64,000 nt of DNA from Virgibacillus senegalensis. Its GTDB lineage: Bacteria > Bacillota > Bacilli > Bacillales > Amphibacillaceae. Below are positions 63,279 to 64,000 of this stretch, in pieces. The stretch covers positions 127,316-191,315 of the forward strand of contig NZ_LN611424.1 of assembly GCF_000821245.2 (NCBI RefSeq). Reading direction: 5' to 3'. The notes under the pieces are model-generated. The model ran no database searches, was not told where the DNA came from, and saw only the letters and a list, made by a program, of their open reading frames with translations. Within the stretch, counting starts at the first letter, position 1, and every line of letters starts with the position of its first letter. The translations under genes and the position numbers were made by a program.

Positions 63279-63833
63279 ATGCGCACGGCGGCTTATACAG
63301 AAATAATTCTCGATGAACTCAAAACTACATTGCAGTCTGTGAACGATGAACAGGTAGAGCATTTGGTTAATGCCATTTTGAACGCTGATAAGGTATTGGT
63401 AGCAGGCGGCGGCCGGTCAGGATTCATGGGTAAATCCTTTGTGATGCGGATGATGCATCTTGGTCTTGATCCATACGTAGTCGGTGAAACGGTAACGCCA
63501 AATTTACTTCCGGAGGATCTATTCATTGTCGGCTCCGGCTCAGGCGAGACGAAGAGTCTGGCAGCGATGACAGAGAAAGCAAAGGACATTGGCGCGACCG
63601 TTGCAGCGGTAACGACAAACCCTGAATCGACCATTGGAAAAATTGCTGATATTACGATCGAAATCCCGGCACAAGCAAAGGCCGACAGTTCTAGCGGCAA
63701 ATCGATTCAACCGATGGGATCGTTATTTGAGCAATCACTGCTTGTATTGTTTGATTCTGTTATTTTACGAATCATGGAGAGAAAAGACATGCAATCCAGT
63801 AAAATGTACGGAAGGCATGCCAATTTGGAATAG
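63279..63833 (+). CDS. hxlB: 6-phospho-3-hexuloisomerase
   Basis: A 184-residue SIS-domain isomerase with VAGGGRSGFMGKSFVMRM, GSGSGETKSLAAM and a QPMGSLFEQSLLVLFD ending. It converts hexulose-6-phosphate to fructose-6-phosphate, completing formaldehyde fixation with hxlA. Confidence 0.95.
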   Translation: MRTAAYTEIILDELKTTLQSVNDEQVEHLVNAILNADKVLVAGGGRSGFMGKSFVMRMMHLGLDPYVVGETVTPNLLPEDLFIVGSGSGETKSLAAMTEKAKDIGATVAAVTTNPESTIGKIADITIEIPAQAKADSSSGKSIQPMGSLFEQSLLVLFDSVILRIMERKDMQSSKMYGRHANLE

Positions 63834-63842
63834 AAAAAGATG

Positions 63843-63880
63843 CAAGGTGCCAGAGACATACTTTTGGCGCCTTGTTCTTT
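63843..63880 (+). terminator. Terminator of hxlAB
   Basis: CAAGGTGCC and GGCGCCTTG arms are followed by TTCTTTT. Confidence 0.75.
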
Positions 63881-64000
63881 TATCTCTCTATTTACTGGAG
63901 ATGGCCTTTTCTATTACAAGTAAACGCATCAGCACCCGCCTTAGGAGTCTGCGCTAAAATGTAAGCCCTTTAGTATACAAAATAATAATTTTTTTCTGAA

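Noticed and set aside
1-64000. tRNA, rRNA or riboswitch genes
   Set aside because: I looked for cloverleaf-like and well-known leader patterns and saw none that I could support.

Overview
The window looks like a Gram-positive, low-GC Bacillaceae chromosome, plausibly a salt-adapted genus, though the sequence alone does not fix the genus. The signs are strong AGGAGG-type ribosome sites, frequent TTG/GTG starts, LXG toxins, RNPP-type peptide regulators, a BceRS-BceAB module, class III fructose-bisphosphatase, malate:quinone oxidoreductase and RuMP genes (hxlR/hxlA/hxlB). The right half (about 32.9-64 kb) reads as ordinary chromosome. The left half looks like an AT-richer accessory region, judged by eye and not measured, full of defence genes, toxin remnants and pseudogenes.

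Left part (1-11 kb): a partial HEPN-like gene runs off the left edge. Next come a PvuRts1I/AbaSI-type modification-dependent endonuclease, an LXG polymorphic-toxin locus with immunity gene and downstream orphan toxin/immunity debris, a broken RhuM gene, a MerR-controlled membrane protein with a textbook 19-bp-spacer promoter, and an ECF41-type sigma factor overlapping an FAD oxidoreductase. A 15-codon ORF with its own ribosome site and terminator lies at 10.8 kb.

Centre (11.2-32.2 kb), the main discovery: a divergent regulatory block faces an 18-kb tightly overlapping operon. The regulatory block has two tandem HTH-TPR regulators of the RNPP (PlcR/NprR-like) type followed by an unlisted 54-codon exported pro-peptide (11211-11375). 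The operon carries relatives of all three 'unusual' proteins of enediyne warhead cassettes: UnbU (RnfD-like membrane protein), UnbL (DUF1702) and UnbV (CRTAC1/ASPIC). The iterative type I enediyne PKS is absent. In its place are discrete type II parts: two ketosynthases with intact Cys-His-His, a ketosynthase-like protein that has lost its Cys (chain-length-factor-like), a ketoreductase, an acyl carrier protein and two hotdog proteins. Tailoring and export or protection candidates are an aminotransferase, two methyltransferases, a cupin, an FAD oxidoreductase, an SRPBCC-PDZ fusion, an MFS exporter and a VOC/glyoxalase-fold protein. My reading is a quorum-controlled pathway that builds a polyene on a dissociated synthase and remodels it with enediyne-type cassette proteins. 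The product is unknown.

Right part (32.9-64 kb): aldo-keto reductases, lipoproteins, a LysM-3D protein, a 17-repeat LysM/GH19 protein with near-identical 342-bp DNA repeats, a DUF4212-symporter pair with a cre-like site, a methyl-accepting chemotaxis protein, fbp, a HAD hydrolase, mqo, a staygreen-family protein, the bce module, and hxlR/hxlA/hxlB for formaldehyde fixation. Several genes (ketoreductase, MFS exporter, LysM-3D protein, perhaps two more) appear to start at AUU or AUC codons behind good ribosome sites, so ATG-anchored predictions truncate them.
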